DNA of 64,000 bases from Streptococcus ictaluri 707-05 (GTDB lineage: Bacteria > Bacillota > Bacilli > Lactobacillales > Streptococcaceae), in NCBI RefSeq assembly GCF_000188015.2, contig NZ_AEUX02000005.1, positions 62,001 to 126,000 of the forward strand. The letters run 5' to 3'. Below are positions 18,108 to 26,742 of the stretch, one piece after another. Positions within the stretch are counted from its first letter, which is position 1. Every line of letters starts with the position of its first letter. The notes under the pieces were generated by a model that was not told the DNA's origin, did no database searches, and was given only the letters and a program-made list of their open reading frames with translations. A program made the translations under genes and the position numbers.

Positions 18108-18971
18108 ATGCAGGTTCAAAAAAGTTTTAAAGAAGAAAAAAGTTCTGGCACTCTCTATCTTGTACCGACACCGATTGGTAATTTGCAAGACATGACCTTT
18201 CGAGCTGTCGAGACGCTTAAACAAGTAGATTTTATCTGTGCTGAAGATACCCGTAATACGGGTTTACTCTTGAAGCAGTTTGCGATTGAGACTAAGCAAA
18301 TCAGTTTTCATGAGCATAATGCCTTTGAGAAGATTCCGGATTTAGTGGCTCTTTTACAAGAAGGGAAGTCTTTGGCTCAAGTTTCAGATGCTGGCATGCC
18401 TTCGATTTCAGATCCGGGACACGATTTGGTCAAAGAGGCGATTGCTCATGATGTGACAGTGGTGGCTTTACCAGGGGCATCGGCTGGTATTACCGCTTTA
18501 ATTGCTAGTGGGTTAGCTCCTCAGCCCCATGTCTTTTATGGCTTTTTACCGAGAAAAGCAGGGCAACAAAAGGCCTTCTTCCAAGAGAAAAAAGACTATC
18601 CAGAGACTCAAATTTTTTACGAATCACCTTTTAGGGTTGCTGATACGCTAAAAAACATGCAAGCTGTTTATGGGGACCGTCAGATTGTTTTGGTTAGGGA
18701 ATTAACCAAACTCTTTGAAGAGTACCAAAGAGGTAGCTTGTCTCAGATTTTAGATTACATTCAAGAAGTGCCGCTTAAAGGGGAGTGCCTACTCATTGTT
18801 TCTGGGAATGACGGTTGTCATCAAGAGCAAGATTTGGCATCAATAGACCCGTTAGCTATGGTACAAGACTATATCTCAGCAGGAGATAAGCCCAATCAAG
18901 CTATTAAAAAAGTCGCTAAGTCACTGCAGCTCAATAGACAGGAACTATACGCTCAGTTTCATCAATTATAA
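18108..18971 (+). CDS. rsmI: 16S rRNA (cytidine-1402 2'-O)-methyltransferase
   Basis: Methylates the ribose of C1402 in the ribosomal decoding site using SAM. The 287 residues show LYLVPTPIGNLQDMTFRAVETL near 17-38, AEDTRNTG near 45-52, SDAGMPSISDPG near 93-104 and PGASAG near 118-123, all typical of the SAM-dependent tetrapyrrole methylase fold. It is the last gene of the tmk operon, 4 bp after yabA. Confidence 0.95.
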   Translation: MQVQKSFKEEKSSGTLYLVPTPIGNLQDMTFRAVETLKQVDFICAEDTRNTGLLLKQFAIETKQISFHEHNAFEKIPDLVALLQEGKSLAQVSDAGMPSISDPGHDLVKEAIAHDVTVVALPGASAGITALIASGLAPQPHVFYGFLPRKAGQQKAFFQEKKDYPETQIFYESPFRVADTLKNMQAVYGDRQIVLVRELTKLFEEYQRGSLSQILDYIQEVPLKGECLLIVSGNDGCHQEQDLASIDPLAMVQDYISAGDKPNQAIKKVAKSLQLNRQELYAQFHQL

Positions 18972-18989
18972 GAAAAAAGAGGAAAATAT

Positions 18990-19385
18990 ATGAATGCAGA
19001 AGATTCAACTTTTATCGTTATCGCTTTAGTTTATGGTGTGATATTGTTCCTATTCTTGATATCTGCCTTATTATGTGTTATTGCTAACTGGCGCTTGTTT
19101 CGAAGAGCAGGCTATAAAGGTTGGTATAGCTTAGTACCCATATATGCCGGTTTTACCAAACAAAAAATTGCTTTTGGTGATGAAAATAAATGGTTTTATT
19201 TCATTGGTTGGGTTTTGGCAGCTTATTATTATTACACCCGTTTTGCTTTTGCTCGCGCTTTTGGGGGCTCAAAGGGGTTTGCTGTCCTTTCCCTATTCTT
19301 TCCAGGTATAACTAGTCTGGTACTTGCTTTCTCAGCTAGCTATCAAGAGACTGATTATCATCCGGTTTCACATGTTCTTAATTAA
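18990..19385 (+). CDS. Small membrane protein, DUF5684-like
   Basis: Function unknown. The 131 residues have three or four hydrophobic helices: VIALVYGVILFLFLISALLCVI near 10-31, WFYFIGWVLAAYYYYTRFAFA near 68-88 and LSLFFPGITSLVLAF near 99-113. Between the first two is RLFRRAGYKGWYSLVPIY, a pattern common in DUF5684 membrane proteins. It lies 18 bp after rsmI and may be co-transcribed; a strong terminator follows. Confidence 0.75.
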   Translation: MNAEDSTFIVIALVYGVILFLFLISALLCVIANWRLFRRAGYKGWYSLVPIYAGFTKQKIAFGDENKWFYFIGWVLAAYYYYTRFAFARAFGGSKGFAVLSLFFPGITSLVLAFSASYQETDYHPVSHVLN

Positions 19386-19423
19386 AAAAGGTTGTCATCC
19401 CATTGGGATGACGACCTTTTTAG
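19384..19423. terminator. Bidirectional terminator between convergent genes
   Basis: AAAAAAGGTTGTCATCCC pairs with GGGATGACGACCTTTTT around ATT; it serves the membrane-protein gene and cutC. Confidence 0.9.
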
Positions 19424-20049
19424 ATGATTTTGGTTCCATGAACGATAGAAGTACCGGTTAATTGGCTGAGTTCTTGACAGTTGTCACTTGTCACACCACC
19501 GCCAATCATGATTTCAATTCGTCCCTTAGCAGCTCTGACCAATGTTGAAATATAATCAATATTGTCATAAATGGAGTTAGCTTCTTTGGAACCGTGCAAG
19601 AGGATGCGCTCAAAGCCATAATCAATCAGCGCTTCTAGGCTTTCTAACTGTTGCTCAGGGACAATGTGGTCAAAAGCCATGTGAAAAACCAGTGGCAATC
19701 CCTGGGTGGCAGGTAATAATTGTTCAATAGCTTCGGTATCTAAATGTCCCTCATCAGTTAAGAGTCCTAGAACTAGACAATCACTACCAGCTTCGATAGC
19801 TTTTAAGATGTCTTCTTCCATAACCCTTAGTTCAATGTCATTATAAACAAAATCACCACCACGTGGACGAATCATAGTGGCAACACTGATACCCTTATCG
19901 TGTAAAAGTTGGCAGGCTTCTTTGATGACACCATAAGAAGGGGTGGTTCCTCCCACAGCTAGATTGTCACAGAGCTCAACACGTTGAATGTCTTGAGGAT
20001 TGAGTTGGCTTAAGTGAGTTAGGTTTTCAGCGCAAAATTCTTTAATCAT
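19420..20049 (-). CDS. cutC: CutC family protein
   Basis: TIM-barrel protein historically linked to copper homeostasis. From ATG 20049 (AGGAG upstream) it has 209 residues. It shows RVELCDNLAVGGTTPSYG near 23-40, MIRPRGGDFVYND near 59-71 and RILLHGSKEANSIYDN near 149-164, and ends shortly after IMIGGGVTSDN. It lacks the longer tail of proteobacterial CutC, as is usual for streptococci. The copper role is weakly supported in this group. Confidence 0.88.
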   Translation of the reverse strand: MIKEFCAENLTHLSQLNPQDIQRVELCDNLAVGGTTPSYGVIKEACQLLHDKGISVATMIRPRGGDFVYNDIELRVMEEDILKAIEAGSDCLVLGLLTDEGHLDTEAIEQLLPATQGLPLVFHMAFDHIVPEQQLESLEALIDYGFERILLHGSKEANSIYDNIDYISTLVRAAKGRIEIMIGGGVTSDNCQELSQLTGTSIVHGTKII

Positions 20050-20168
20050 CTTTAGAATCTCCTTTATAATAGTTCTGTTATAACATGATTTGGTAGATGC
20101 TGCAGGCACTCTTTTTGTGAAAAGCCTTTTGCTATGCTATACTTTCTATATTGATTGGGAGGTCTACT

Positions 20169-21269
20169 ATGGTTATTTTTAATTTTTCAGCAGGTCCAGC
20201 CCTCATCCCAAAACCTGTTTTAGAAAAAGCACAAAAAGCTTTGCTAGATTATAAGGAGAGTGGGATGAGCATTTTAGAGATGTCTCATCGTTCAGACCTT
20301 GTGGTAGAAATGATGGCGCAAGTTGAGAGCTTATTACGAGATCTAATGTCCATTCCGGATCATTACAAGGTCTTGTTCCTTCAGGGGGGAGCTTCGACTC
20401 AATTTACGATGATTCCCATGAATCTAGCACGAGGGAAAAAGGCCTATTATCATATTGGAGGAGTTTGGGGTAAAAAAGCTTATACAGAAGCGTTTAAGCT
20501 ATCAGAGCTTATTGATTTTGAGCCTCAAATTCTTGCTTCTTCTGAGGATGTCTCTTACCAATATCTTCCTGTTTTTGATGCCAATAGGATAAATCCTGAT
20601 GGAGCTTATCTTCATCTGACAACTAATAATACTATTGAAGGCACCAGCCTTTATAGCTTACCTGATAGTAATGGACTTCCTATTGTGGCTGACATGTCTT
20701 CCAACCTTTTAGCCTTTCCTTACAAGGTAGAAGAATTTGGACTGATTTATGCAAGTGCTCAGAAAAATTTGGGAATTGCAGGGTTGACTGTTCTTGTTAT
20801 TCGAGAAGATTTAGTGGAAACTTGGTCTAGTCTCCCTCATATGATGGCCCATGAGACTCACATACAAGCCCAATCACGCTATAACACACCTCCTGTTTTT
20901 GGCATCTACATGGCAGGTTTGGTATTAGAATGGTTAAAAGAGGAGGGTGGTGTGCCAGAAATCACTCGACGCAATCACGAAAAGGCTGCATTACTTTATG
21001 ACTGTATTGACCAATCATCTTTTTATCATAGTCCTGTTCAAAAAAGAGAAGAGCGTTCTTTAACCACAATTCCTTTTCGAACACCAAGTTCAGAATTAGA
21101 TGAGCTTTTCATTCAAAAAGCAGAAGCTTGTGGACTCATGAATCTACGTGGTCATGCTAGTGTGGGAGGTATGCGAGCTTGTCTTTATAATGGTTTTCCT
21201 CTTGAAGGTGTCCACGCCTTAATCCAATTTATGGCTGATTTTGAAGCCATTTATCAAAAGAGATTGTGA
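20169..21269 (+). CDS. serC: Phosphoserine aminotransferase
   Basis: PLP enzyme of serine biosynthesis converting 3-phosphohydroxypyruvate and glutamate to phosphoserine. From ATG 20169 (GGGAGG upstream) it has 366 residues: [19 protein letters not shown] at the start, LQGGASTQF near 72-80, the aspartate of VADMSSNLL and the PLP lysine in [12 protein letters not shown] near 191-202, and the C-terminal [14 protein letters not shown]. No serA or serB is in the window. The next gene follows within 10 bp. Confidence 0.93.
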   Translation: MVIFNFSAGPALIPKPVLEKAQKALLDYKESGMSILEMSHRSDLVVEMMAQVESLLRDLMSIPDHYKVLFLQGGASTQFTMIPMNLARGKKAYYHIGGVWGKKAYTEAFKLSELIDFEPQILASSEDVSYQYLPVFDANRINPDGAYLHLTTNNTIEGTSLYSLPDSNGLPIVADMSSNLLAFPYKVEEFGLIYASAQKNLGIAGLTVLVIREDLVETWSSLPHMMAHETHIQAQSRYNTPPVFGIYMAGLVLEWLKEEGGVPEITRRNHEKAALLYDCIDQSSFYHSPVQKREERSLTTIPFRTPSSELDELFIQKAEACGLMNLRGHASVGGMRACLYNGFPLEGVHALIQFMADFEAIYQKRL

Positions 21270-21279
21270 GAGAAAAATA

Positions 21280-21780
21280 ATGCAGATACGATTAGCCACC
21301 CCAGACGATCTCTCAGAGATTATGTTGATGATAGCTCATGCCAAAGAACAGATAGCTGCTTATGGGAGCGACCAATGGCAAAATGGTTACCCAAACGATC
21401 AAGTCATCCTTGAAGATATTTTGACATCTAGGGCTTTTGTTGGGCAAGATCAAATGGGTCACTTGTTAGCTTACACTGCTGTCATTTATGGCAATGAAAC
21501 AGCCTATAATGCTATTTATGAGGGGCAGTGGCAGAATGATAACCAGCAGTATGTGACCTTTCACCGTATTGTCGTCGCCAAGAATTATCAAGGGCAAGGA
21601 CTAGCTCAGCTCTTTTTACAAGGCTTAATTGAAGATTCTAAACATTGGGATTTTCGATGTGATACCCATGAGAAAAATGTGGCTATGCAAGCTCTTTTGA
21701 TGAAGCTTGGTTATGCTTATTGTGGCAAGGTACCATTAGACGGTGTCCGACTAGCTTATCAAAAACTAAAAGAACTCTAA
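21280..21780 (+). CDS. GNAT family N-acetyltransferase
   Basis: Acyl-CoA-dependent acetyltransferase of unknown substrate, 166 residues from ATG 21280. It starts MQIRLATPDDLSEIMLMI, and the acetyl-CoA loop is HRIVVAKNYQGQGLAQLFL near 96-114 (the Q/RxxGxG/A pattern). The C-terminus KLGYAYCGKVPLDGVRLAYQK is typical. It starts 10 bp after serC, so it is probably co-transcribed, but this does not identify its substrate. Confidence 0.85.
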   Translation: MQIRLATPDDLSEIMLMIAHAKEQIAAYGSDQWQNGYPNDQVILEDILTSRAFVGQDQMGHLLAYTAVIYGNETAYNAIYEGQWQNDNQQYVTFHRIVVAKNYQGQGLAQLFLQGLIEDSKHWDFRCDTHEKNVAMQALLMKLGYAYCGKVPLDGVRLAYQKLKEL

Positions 21781-21863
21781 GGTGTTATGCTTTTATACGA
21801 GATAAAAACGAGATTGTTGGATTTTCAGATCAAAGCCTTTACTTAGCCAACTAAACTTGTCCA

Positions 21864-21892
21864 TTGCTTTCCCCTTATCTTTTCTTTATAAT
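21864..21892 (+). promoter_or_regulatory. Probable ogt promoter
   Basis: TTGCTT at 21864-21869, 17 bp, TATAAT at 21887-21892. The predicted +1 is near 21899, downstream of an in-frame ATG at 21891, which supports the GTG at 21930 as the start. Confidence 0.65.
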
Positions 21893-21929
21893 GACAATAG
21901 ATGTCTTAAAGAGAGAAAGGAGTTTTTGG

Positions 21930-22426
21930 GTGCCTTTAGTTGAGCAGTATTATCAGTCTCCCTTGGGTGTTATCTCTTTGGTGGCTTCTGAAAAAGCCTT
22001 AATTGGAGCCTGGTTTTTGGATCAAAAACATTTTCACCATGGTTTAGAAGAAGCGTGTGTGAAGGGTATTAATCCTATTCTAAAACAAGCAAGTGACTGG
22101 TTAGACGCTTATTTTAGAGGGGAAATTCAGCCTCTTCCTGATTACTTAATCCCAAATGGAACAGCTTTTCAAAAAGAGGTTTGGCAAAAACTCCTGACCA
22201 TTCCTTATGGAGAGACCACAAGCTATGGCAAGATTGCTAAAGACCTAGGCTGTGCTTCTGCTCAAGCTGTAGGAGGAGCAGTTGGCCGTAATCCACTAAG
22301 CCTATTTATCCCTTGTCACCGTGTCCTAAGTGCAGATGGTGGCTTGACACAGGCTATGCGGGAGGCTTGGACCGAAAAGACTGGCTCTTAAGACACGAAG
22401 AAACCTATCAAAAGGAGACGACATGA
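21930..22426 (+). pseudogene. ogt: Methylated-DNA-protein cysteine methyltransferase with a frameshifted C-terminus
   Basis: Suicide repair protein that takes the alkyl group from O6-alkylguanine. GTG 21930 has AAAGGAG 7 nt upstream and lies after the promoter. The domain is clear: GTAFQKEVWQKLLTIPYGETTSYGKIA, AVGGAVGRNPLSLFIPCHRVL with the active Cys, then DGGLT. There the frame breaks: the present frame reads QAMREAWTEKTGS and stops at 22391. The +2-bp-corrected frame reads GYAGGLDRKDWLLRHE, the conserved end of the family, and stops at 22426, overlapping the next gene by 4 nt. An extra CA in ACACAGGC explains it. The active site is intact, but the last helix is replaced, so activity is uncertain. 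Confidence 0.85.
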
Positions 22427-22776
22427 TTACGTTTTACCAATACCCTAAGTGCAGCACTTGTCAGAAAGCTTTAAAAGAGTTGTCAGCTCTAGGGCTTGAT
22501 GTAGCGACTATTGACATCAAAGCCAATCCTCCTAAAGCAGAAATCATCAAAAAATGGATGATAACGTCTGACTATAGCATCAAAAATTTCTTTAATACCA
22601 GTGGTAATAGTTACCGACAACTTGGGTTGAAAGATAAAATCGATGGCTTGACGATCGATCAAGCAGCAGAGCTTTTAGCCAAAGACGGCATGCTCATCAA
22701 ACGACCTATTCTGGTCAAAGATGATAAAGTCTTACAAGTGGGCTACCGTAAGCCTTATCAGGACTTGAATTTATAA
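22423..22776 (+). CDS. ArsC/Spx-family thioredoxin-fold protein
   Basis: 117 residues with the ArsC/Spx-type thioredoxin fold: FYQYPKCSTCQKALKEL near 3-19 (CSTC), a middle NTSGNSYRQLGLKDKI and the C-terminal KRPILVKDDKVLQVGYRK. The KRP and VGY elements are typical of Spx-like and YffB-like members. It is more likely a redox or regulatory relative than a true arsenate reductase, since no ars genes are near. ATGA overlap with the restored ogt frame and AAAGGAG upstream support co-transcription. Confidence 0.85.
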   Translation: MITFYQYPKCSTCQKALKELSALGLDVATIDIKANPPKAEIIKKWMITSDYSIKNFFNTSGNSYRQLGLKDKIDGLTIDQAAELLAKDGMLIKRPILVKDDKVLQVGYRKPYQDLNL

Positions 22777-22812
22777 GACTAAACACTCTTTCAATAACAG
22801 ATAAAAGTAAAC

Positions 22813-22844
22813 TAAAAAAGGATTCCGAGGAATCCTTTTTTAGT
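22813..22844. terminator. Bidirectional terminator
   Basis: AAAAAAGGATTCC pairs with GGAATCCTTTTTT around GA; it lies between the convergent Spx-like and VOC genes. Confidence 0.92.
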
Positions 22845-23256
22845 TTGTTATTTCCGTGTTTAATTGCCACATCATGCCAAATTGATCGGTAAAGTTGGCA
22901 TAAGCAGGACTCCAAAAGGTCTCTTGAAGTGGTAAAGAAATGGCTTTAGCATTCACTGTTAACTTGTGATAAAGTTCTTTGGCTTCTTTCACATTGTCCA
23001 CCATGATAGATGCGGTCATATTGACACCAGCTTGGTAATCAAAATCAGGGTTTTCATCAGAAAGGTCGAGGTGTATGCCATTGATATCTAATTGAGCGTT
23101 CATGACCAAGTCTTGACGTTCAGGAGGGCAGTCAGGAACAGCATCTTTCCAAAAGAGCAGGTTTTTAATGTCAGCATTGAAAGCCTCTTTGTAAAAAGCA
23201 AGAGCTTCTTTACCATTTCCATTTGTGACCAGGTAGACGTTAATTGCAGTAACCAT
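22840..23256 (-). CDS. VOC family (PhnB/glyoxalase-like) protein
   Basis: 138 residues with the two beta-alpha-beta-beta-beta modules of PhnB-like VOC proteins: AINVYLVTNGNGKEALAFYKEAFNAD near 3-28, DINGIHLDLSDENPDF near 53-68 and AYANFTDQFGMMWQLN near the end. No substrate can be assigned. It is second of a two-gene minus-strand unit with another VOC gene, 11 bp apart. Confidence 0.85.
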   Translation of the reverse strand: MVTAINVYLVTNGNGKEALAFYKEAFNADIKNLLFWKDAVPDCPPERQDLVMNAQLDINGIHLDLSDENPDFDYQAGVNMTASIMVDNVKEAKELYHKLTVNAKAISLPLQETFWSPAYANFTDQFGMMWQLNTEITN

Positions 23257-23267
23257 GTGTGTTCTCC

Positions 23268-23645
23268 TTAATCATTGTGTTGACTAATAGCGATATAGTG
23301 GCCTTCGTTGTCGGTAAAGGTAAAATGGCGCATGCCTTGGTATTCCATAATGGGATTGATGGTAACACCAGCATCATCTAGCCTTTGGTATTCCTCTTCA
23401 AGATTGGCAACTGAAAAAAGTAAAGAAGGAAAAGCTAGAGGCATTCCTGGATTGGCCTTAGCAACTGTTTCTTTGTCATGAAGTCCAAAAGCAATGGCTG
23501 ATTCAGCACTTGGCGCTACTTCGTAAGAAGTTGAGTCACCATTTGTTGATTGATCTATGAGAACAAACCCCATTTTTTCAGTCCAAAAGGTAAGGGCAGC
23601 TTTGGTGTCAGCGACGTAAAGCATGGTAGTAGATTTGATAATCAT
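23268..23645 (-). CDS. VOC family (glyoxalase/bleomycin resistance-like) protein
   Basis: 125 residues from ATG 23645, preceded by GGAG. The fold shows STTMLYVADTKAALTFWTEKMGFVLID at the start, PSLLFSVANLEEEYQRLDDAGV in the middle and MRHFTFTDNEGHYIAISQ at the end (the usual metal-ligand Glu position appears as Gly-His-Tyr). Likely a small-molecule-binding or lyase relative; substrate unknown. Confidence 0.85.
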   Translation of the reverse strand: MIIKSTTMLYVADTKAALTFWTEKMGFVLIDQSTNGDSTSYEVAPSAESAIAFGLHDKETVAKANPGMPLAFPSLLFSVANLEEEYQRLDDAGVTINPIMEYQGMRHFTFTDNEGHYIAISQHND

Positions 23646-23750
23646 GTATTTCTCCATTTCTAAGAGCCATTTTGATAAGTCATTATACCTTTTGTTAATT
23701 AGATTAACAAAATATTTAACTGAACATCACCATTTTTTGAGTGACAGTTA

Positions 23751-24682
23751 CTATCTTAATAAAAAGTCTGAGTCTAAACTTTGGTGCTGACAAGTTACTT
23801 GAGTGGCTAACTGAAAGGCGGTTTTTCCAAGCTCAAAACTATGGTTATTAACACTTGGGATTTTTAACAATTTCCCTGACAGTTGACTTTCTTGACTGAC
23901 TATAAGAGGTAGTCGCAAACCTTTTTCTTGATAATAAGTTAGAAGGCCTGCAGCAACATCATCCCCATTGGCTATAATAGCTCCAATTTCTGAATCTTTT
24001 TCCAATAGTTTCGCTAAGTCATAAGCGTCTTGGTAGGTAGAAATATTTCCGTAGGTTTCAAAGGCTTGTTGCTTCCCAAAAACATTGTGAAAAGCCTTCA
24101 TAGTCGCCTTGTAAGTGACACTAGTTTCTTTTTTGCGACTAAAAAGCAGAGCGCATTTTTTGATGTCTTGTTTTTTAAGCCATTGGCATAGAGCCATCAA
24201 ACCTTGAGAGCGGTCAACAGAGATACTAGAAAGAAGGGGGGACTTTGAGGGTTCTAGTAAAACAATCTGTCCATATTTAGCGTAATTTTCAATGATAGAC
24301 ACAGGAATTTTACGTGAGCTGAAAATCAGACTATCAAATGCTTTACCTTTTAACTGCTCTAAATAGTCCTGTTCCAAGGCTTGATCATAATCGGAAGGTA
24401 AAAAGGTCAGTTGGATTGTGACTCTAATGAAGCTGCCATTAAACCACGAATAATATCGATAAAATAAGGGTGTTTGGTATGTGGAATAATCACACCAATG
24501 CGATGATTCTTACCTCTACTCAAGTCACGTGCTGTCAAGTTGGGACTGTAGTCAGAGGCATCGATGATGGTTTGAATCTTTTCTCCCGTTTTTTGAGAAA
24601 CATAGCCTGATTGATTGAGATAACGAGACACTGTGGAAGGAGCAACTCCTGCTAAAGCAGCGATATCGCGAATACTAGTCAT
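23751..24682 (-). pseudogene. LacI-family transcriptional regulator, frameshifted
   Basis: The N-terminal frame (24682-24407) has the LacI helix-turn-helix SIRDIAALAGVAPSTVSRYLNQSGYVS and hinge YSPNLTARDLSRGK, then stops after SLESQSN. A -1 shift gives LTFLPSDYDQAL and enters the second frame, which supplies the periplasmic-binding-like effector domain ending at 23751. One missing base around 24407-24412 explains it; the joined product has about 310 residues. The HTH part could still be made, but without the dimerising effector domain it should not repress. The start overlaps the HAD gene by 8 bp. A palindromic operator in the HAD promoter is its likely target. Confidence 0.85.
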
Positions 24683-25496
24683 GAACCCTCTCTTTCATCA
24701 AATAAGTCCAGATGCCATAAGCTACTCCATCTTCTTCATTAGAAGTGGTGATATGATTGGCTTTTTTTAAAACGTCTAAATGAGCGTTAGCCATGGCAAT
24801 AGAATGACCGACCTGATCAAACATGGCTAAATCGTTATGTCCATCACCAAAGGCAGCACAATCTTCTTTTGCGATACTCTCTTGCTTCAAAATATAGTCA
24901 ATACCTCTCGATTTTTCGGCATCTTTATGGGTAATTTCCAAATAATAAGAGCCAGATTGTTGGATGGTAACTCGGTCTAAAGGTAATTGTAACAAATTTT
25001 CTTTAAGAGCTTGCATTTGAAGATCATCAAAAGTCATAATCATTATTTTAAAAATTTTTTCGGATGGATTAAGATACTGCTCTACTGGTAGGATGTGAGG
25101 CTCTTGTAGCGTCAGTTGTTTCTCGTAGTCGATTCCAGCATCTTCTTTAAAAGTGACCCATCGGTCACGGTGGTAGTAGGATTGGCTGAGGTCTGGGAAA
25201 GCTTCATGGATATGCTTGATTAAGATATGACTATCTTGCTCCTCCAAGGGAAGCTCAGAAATCACTTTTAAATTATCTTTTTCGAAGCGGTAAATAATAC
25301 CACCATTGAATCCCACTTGAACCCCATCCAAATTTAGAGCTTCAACAGCTTCTTTCATCTCCATTGGAGCGCGTGCAGAAACTAGACTAATAGGGATTTC
25401 AGCGTCTTTGATTTGTTGGGCATTACTTGTTGCCACTCGTCCCCGGCGATTTAAAAGGGTTCCGTCCATATCTAGAAAAAGTTTTTTGATTGTCAT
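24675..25496 (-). CDS. Cof-type HAD family phosphatase
   Basis: Cytoplasmic sugar-phosphate-like phosphatase. From ATG 25496 (AAGGAG upstream) it has 273 residues: motif I LFLDMDGTLLN near 6-16, motif II LVSARAP near 41-47 and motif IV AAFGDGHNDLAMFDQVG near 213-229, with a C2-type cap of Cof/IIB class between. Its substrate is unknown. It heads an operon with the LacI gene. Confidence 0.9.
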   Translation of the reverse strand: MTIKKLFLDMDGTLLNRRGRVATSNAQQIKDAEIPISLVSARAPMEMKEAVEALNLDGVQVGFNGGIIYRFEKDNLKVISELPLEEQDSHILIKHIHEAFPDLSQSYYHRDRWVTFKEDAGIDYEKQLTLQEPHILPVEQYLNPSEKIFKIMIMTFDDLQMQALKENLLQLPLDRVTIQQSGSYYLEITHKDAEKSRGIDYILKQESIAKEDCAAFGDGHNDLAMFDQVGHSIAMANAHLDVLKKANHITTSNEEDGVAYGIWTYLMKERVHD

Positions 25497-25529
25497 TGCT
25501 TGAATCTCCTTTAACATCTAAGTAAAAGT

Positions 25530-25560
25530 AGTATAAGGTGTGGAACGCGTTCCATGTCAA
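25530..25560 (-). promoter_or_regulatory. HAD-LacI promoter with a perfect LacI-type operator
   Basis: On the minus strand TTGACA (25555-25560) is followed 18-19 bp later by TTATAC/TATACT. The spacer contains the perfect palindrome TGGAACGCGTTCCA at 25541-25554, with the central CG of LacI-family sites. Its place between -35 and -10 predicts direct repression, most simply by the adjacent, now broken, LacI protein. Confidence 0.8.
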
Positions 25561-25562
25561 GC

Positions 25563-25593
25563 AAAAAATTTAGAAGCTCTTGAAAGCTTCTAA
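25563..25593 (-). terminator. Terminator after exoA
   Basis: TTTAGAAGCT pairs with AAGCTTCTAAA; read on the minus strand the stem is followed by TTTTTT. Confidence 0.8.
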
Positions 25594-25605
25594 ATTGTTG
25601 ATATC

Positions 25606-26433
25606 TTATAAATCAATTTCTAAAAGAATAGGCGTGTGATCTTGGCGTTCTCCAGAAGAAATCATCTCTGATTTCAGAATCCGCTCATCAAGGCGTTTAG
25701 ACGTTAACCAATAGTCAATTCTCCAACCAGTGTTGTTAATTTTACTGGTTTTGCTGCGTTGTGCCCACCAAGTGTAGACATTTGGCACATGACCATGCAT
25801 GAAACGAAAAGTATCGGTAAAGCCACGATTGAGAAGGTTGGTGAAACCTTGACGCTCTTCATCGGTAAAACCAGCTGAGCGGCGATTACTTGCGGGATTA
25901 GCAAGGTCGATTTCTTTATGAGCGACATTATAATCACCGGTTGCTAAGACCGGTTTTTGAGCGTCTAGTTGTGCCAAATAATCAGCATACTTTTGATCCC
26001 AAATCTGACGGTCATCCAAACGTCTCAAAGCATCTCCGGCATTTGGTGTATAGACTTGTGTCACAAAGAAATCATCAAACTCCAAGGTAATGATACGGCC
26101 TTCAGCGTCCATGGTAGTTGGAGCCCCAATTTCTGGGAAGGTAATAATGGGATTGAGTTCTTTTTTATAAAGAAACATGGTTCCAGCATAGCCCTTACGA
26201 GCTGGCTCAACCGATGATCGCCAAACATGTAAGTGATCAGGGAAGTAGCTGAGAAGGCATTCCAAATGTTTTTGGGTAGGTCCTTTAGCAGATAGTTTGG
26301 TCTCTTGAATGGCAATAATATCGGCATCTTGAACTACTAAAGTATCAAGAACTGCACGTGATAAGAGGGCACGAGGGGATTCTCCTGTAAGAGCAGCATT
26401 TAAGGAATCAATATTCCATGAGATCAGTTTCAT
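25606..26433 (-). CDS. exoA: Exodeoxyribonuclease III / AP endonuclease
   Basis: Mg-dependent base-excision-repair enzyme that cuts at abasic sites. The 275 residues have LISWNIDSLNAAL near 3-15, IIAIQETKLS near 39-48 (metal Glu), VYTPNAGD near 125-132, TGDYNVAHKEIDLANP near 165-180 and the catalytic end RIDYWLTSKRL...SGERQDHTPILLEI. Length and motifs match Gram-positive ExoA. Confidence 0.95.
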   Translation of the reverse strand: MKLISWNIDSLNAALTGESPRALLSRAVLDTLVVQDADIIAIQETKLSAKGPTQKHLECLLSYFPDHLHVWRSSVEPARKGYAGTMFLYKKELNPIITFPEIGAPTTMDAEGRIITLEFDDFFVTQVYTPNAGDALRRLDDRQIWDQKYADYLAQLDAQKPVLATGDYNVAHKEIDLANPASNRRSAGFTDEERQGFTNLLNRGFTDTFRFMHGHVPNVYTWWAQRSKTSKINNTGWRIDYWLTSKRLDERILKSEMISSGERQDHTPILLEIDL

Positions 26434-26641
26434 TTGAGTTCACTTTCTAAAAGATAATCTTGATTTTATTCTAACAAAAAAGAGACGAGCAAGCGAGTGA
26501 AGACTATTTTTGATTTTTTTACAGGCTTATCTGATGTATAACAGAGCTTGATTTTATAGGCTTTTCCCTGACTGATTTCATCTATTTCGACTGAAAAAAT
26601 TCACAAATTCCAATTTTTAAAAAAAGTTGTGAGCATTAAAT

Positions 26642-26695
26642 TTGACGGGAGAGATTAGCTTTTATAAAATTAAACTATATTTGTAATCGCTAACA
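26642..26695 (+). promoter_or_regulatory. lldP promoter and cre site
   Basis: TTGACG (26642-26647), 17 bp, TAAAAT (26665-26670). A cre box TGTAATCGCTAACA at 26682-26695 matches TGWAANCGNTNWCA at every fixed position and lies just past the predicted start, a roadblock position for CcpA repression. The rest of the 309-bp gap 26434-26742 holds only AT-rich sequence, including the exoA start region. Confidence 0.85.
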
Positions 26696-26742
26696 AATTA
26701 AAACTTTCACTTACTTTTTAATAGAGAGGTCATTATATAACA

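Noticed and set aside
21864..21929. Upstream starts for ogt (21864 and 21891)
   Set aside because: Both precede or overlap the promoter; GTG 21930 has a good SD and gives the normal N-terminus.
22423..22776. Arsenate reductase
   Set aside because: The fold fits, but the KRP and VGY elements and the lack of any ars genes favour an Spx/YffB-like role.
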